Source: Pseudonocardia sp. SCN 73-27 (lineage in GTDB: Bacteria > Actinomycetota > Actinomycetes > Mycobacteriales > Pseudonocardiaceae). From it: DNA of 45,017 nucleotides. This document shows, one piece after another, positions 44,686 through 45,017 of the stretch. The stretch's first letter is position 1, and every line of letters starts with the position of its first letter. Below the pieces are notes generated by a model that was not told the DNA's origin, made no database searches, and saw nothing but the letters and a program-made list of their open reading frames with translations. A program made the translations under genes and the position numbers. The DNA lies in NCBI GenBank assembly GCA_001725415.1, contig MEGH01000043.1, forward strand, positions 1-45,017, in the 5' to 3' direction.

Positions 44686-45017
44686 TCAGGCTCCCTGCCC
44701 CGGTCGCTCCTCGGTCCCGTCGACCGGCCGGGTCCCGTTGGTGGGTCCGGTCGTGCCCTCGGGCGGGGTGAGGCTCTCGGTGTCGGGACCGTGCGCCTGG
44801 TGGCCGTTGCCGGCGTGCGCGGCGGGGCCGGTCACGTCGGTGGGCTGCTGCCACTGCGGCGGCGGCCAGGTCTGGCCGTCCGGGGTGGTGGCGGGCCGCC
44901 AGTCGGCCGGGGCGCCGTAGTTGGGCGGCACGGCGTTGGGCGGCTGGCCCGGGCTCGGCGGCGGGTCCTGCCGCGGCGGGTGGTGCCCCCGGCGGGCAGC
45001 AGCCCTACCCGGGCGGC
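44686..45017 (-). CDS. ftsH: C-terminal tail of FtsH protease (partial)
   Basis: A Pro/Gln/Trp/Thr-rich stretch of about 110 residues (for example [20 protein letters not shown] and WPPPQWQQP) that ends at 44686 and runs off the right edge. Actinobacterial FtsH has such a long proline-rich cytoplasmic tail after the zinc-protease domain, and ftsH is the gene upstream of folE in mycobacteria. The catalytic part is outside the window, so the identity rests on composition and synteny. Confidence 0.75.
   Translation of the reverse strand, partial: RPGRAAARRGHHPPRQDPPPSPGQPPNAVPPNYGAPADWRPATTPDGQTWPPPQWQQPTDVTGPAAHAGNGHQAHGPDTESLTPPEGTTGPTNGTRPVDGTEERPGQGA

Overview
The window is high-GC DNA with short 4-bp gene overlaps, many GTG starts, and typical actinobacterial genes (WhiB, Lsr2, CarD, ClpC, a MhuD homologue, an LpqE-like lipoprotein). 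The order cysS-rlmB / ispF-ispD-carD / lpqE-like / radA / mutY / mhuD / clpC / lsr2 / lysS / coaX-panD-panC / DUF2520 / folK-folB-folP-folE / ftsH is, as I remember it, the order of the Mycobacterium tuberculosis Rv3579c-Rv3610c block. I infer a member of the Pseudonocardiales, perhaps Pseudonocardia. The genus is a guess from gene content and cannot be proved here.

Layout. (1) 1-5781 is one end of an integrated mobile element that runs off the left edge. It has the tail of an IS110-like transposase, an operon (HTH/excisionase, small membrane protein, WhiB, hypothetical), an HTH/TPR-like regulator, a Nudix hydrolase, a regulator made of two GntR winged helices, and a large tyrosine integrase with its own C-terminal GntR-type winged helix. 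The integrase abuts the 3' end of tRNA-Thr(UGU) at 5782-5856, the presumed attachment site. (2) 5910-9897 holds a TetR regulator divergent from a DrrAB-type ABC exporter, with two tandem dyad operators between them, then a ThrE-type exporter. (3) 9951-16129 holds trehalose synthesis (otsA-otsB), a LacI regulator, and a zinc importer operon (znuA-znuC-znuB) behind a Zur-box-like palindrome. (4) 16155-28446 holds rlmB, cysS, ispDF, carD, an LpqE-like lipoprotein, radA, a CanA-type carbonic anhydrase, mutY, mhuD and a Sir2-family gene. disA, expected beside radA, is absent. (5) 28468-31039 is a degraded patch: an isochorismatase-family gene, a DUF779 pseudogene, an aldehyde dehydrogenase remnant and their probable, still intact, GAF-domain regulator. 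(6) 31100-45017 is a nearly unidirectional minus-strand housekeeping run: clpC, a siderophore-interacting protein, lsr2, lysS, pantothenate/CoA genes, a PrsW-like membrane protease, folate genes and the 3' end of ftsH.

How the genes fit together. The folate genes form a tightly coupled operon downstream of ftsH. DUF2520-panC-panD-coaX form a second operon leading to pantothenate and CoA. otsA/otsB make trehalose, and the Znu genes import zinc. The element's integrase, HTH/Xis-like protein, GntR regulator and Nudix protein resemble the int/xis/korSA/pif set of actinomycete integrative elements such as pSAM2.

The signals most worth a second look are the integrase-GntR fusion, a dispersed 40-bp palindrome (one copy supplies the last codons of the Sir2 gene), two genes whose natural start appears to be a CTG overlapping the previous stop (CTGA), a set of apparently leaderless genes with a TANNNT box 6-8 nt before the start codon, the missing disA, and a decayed aldehyde dehydrogenase operon beside an intact regulator.
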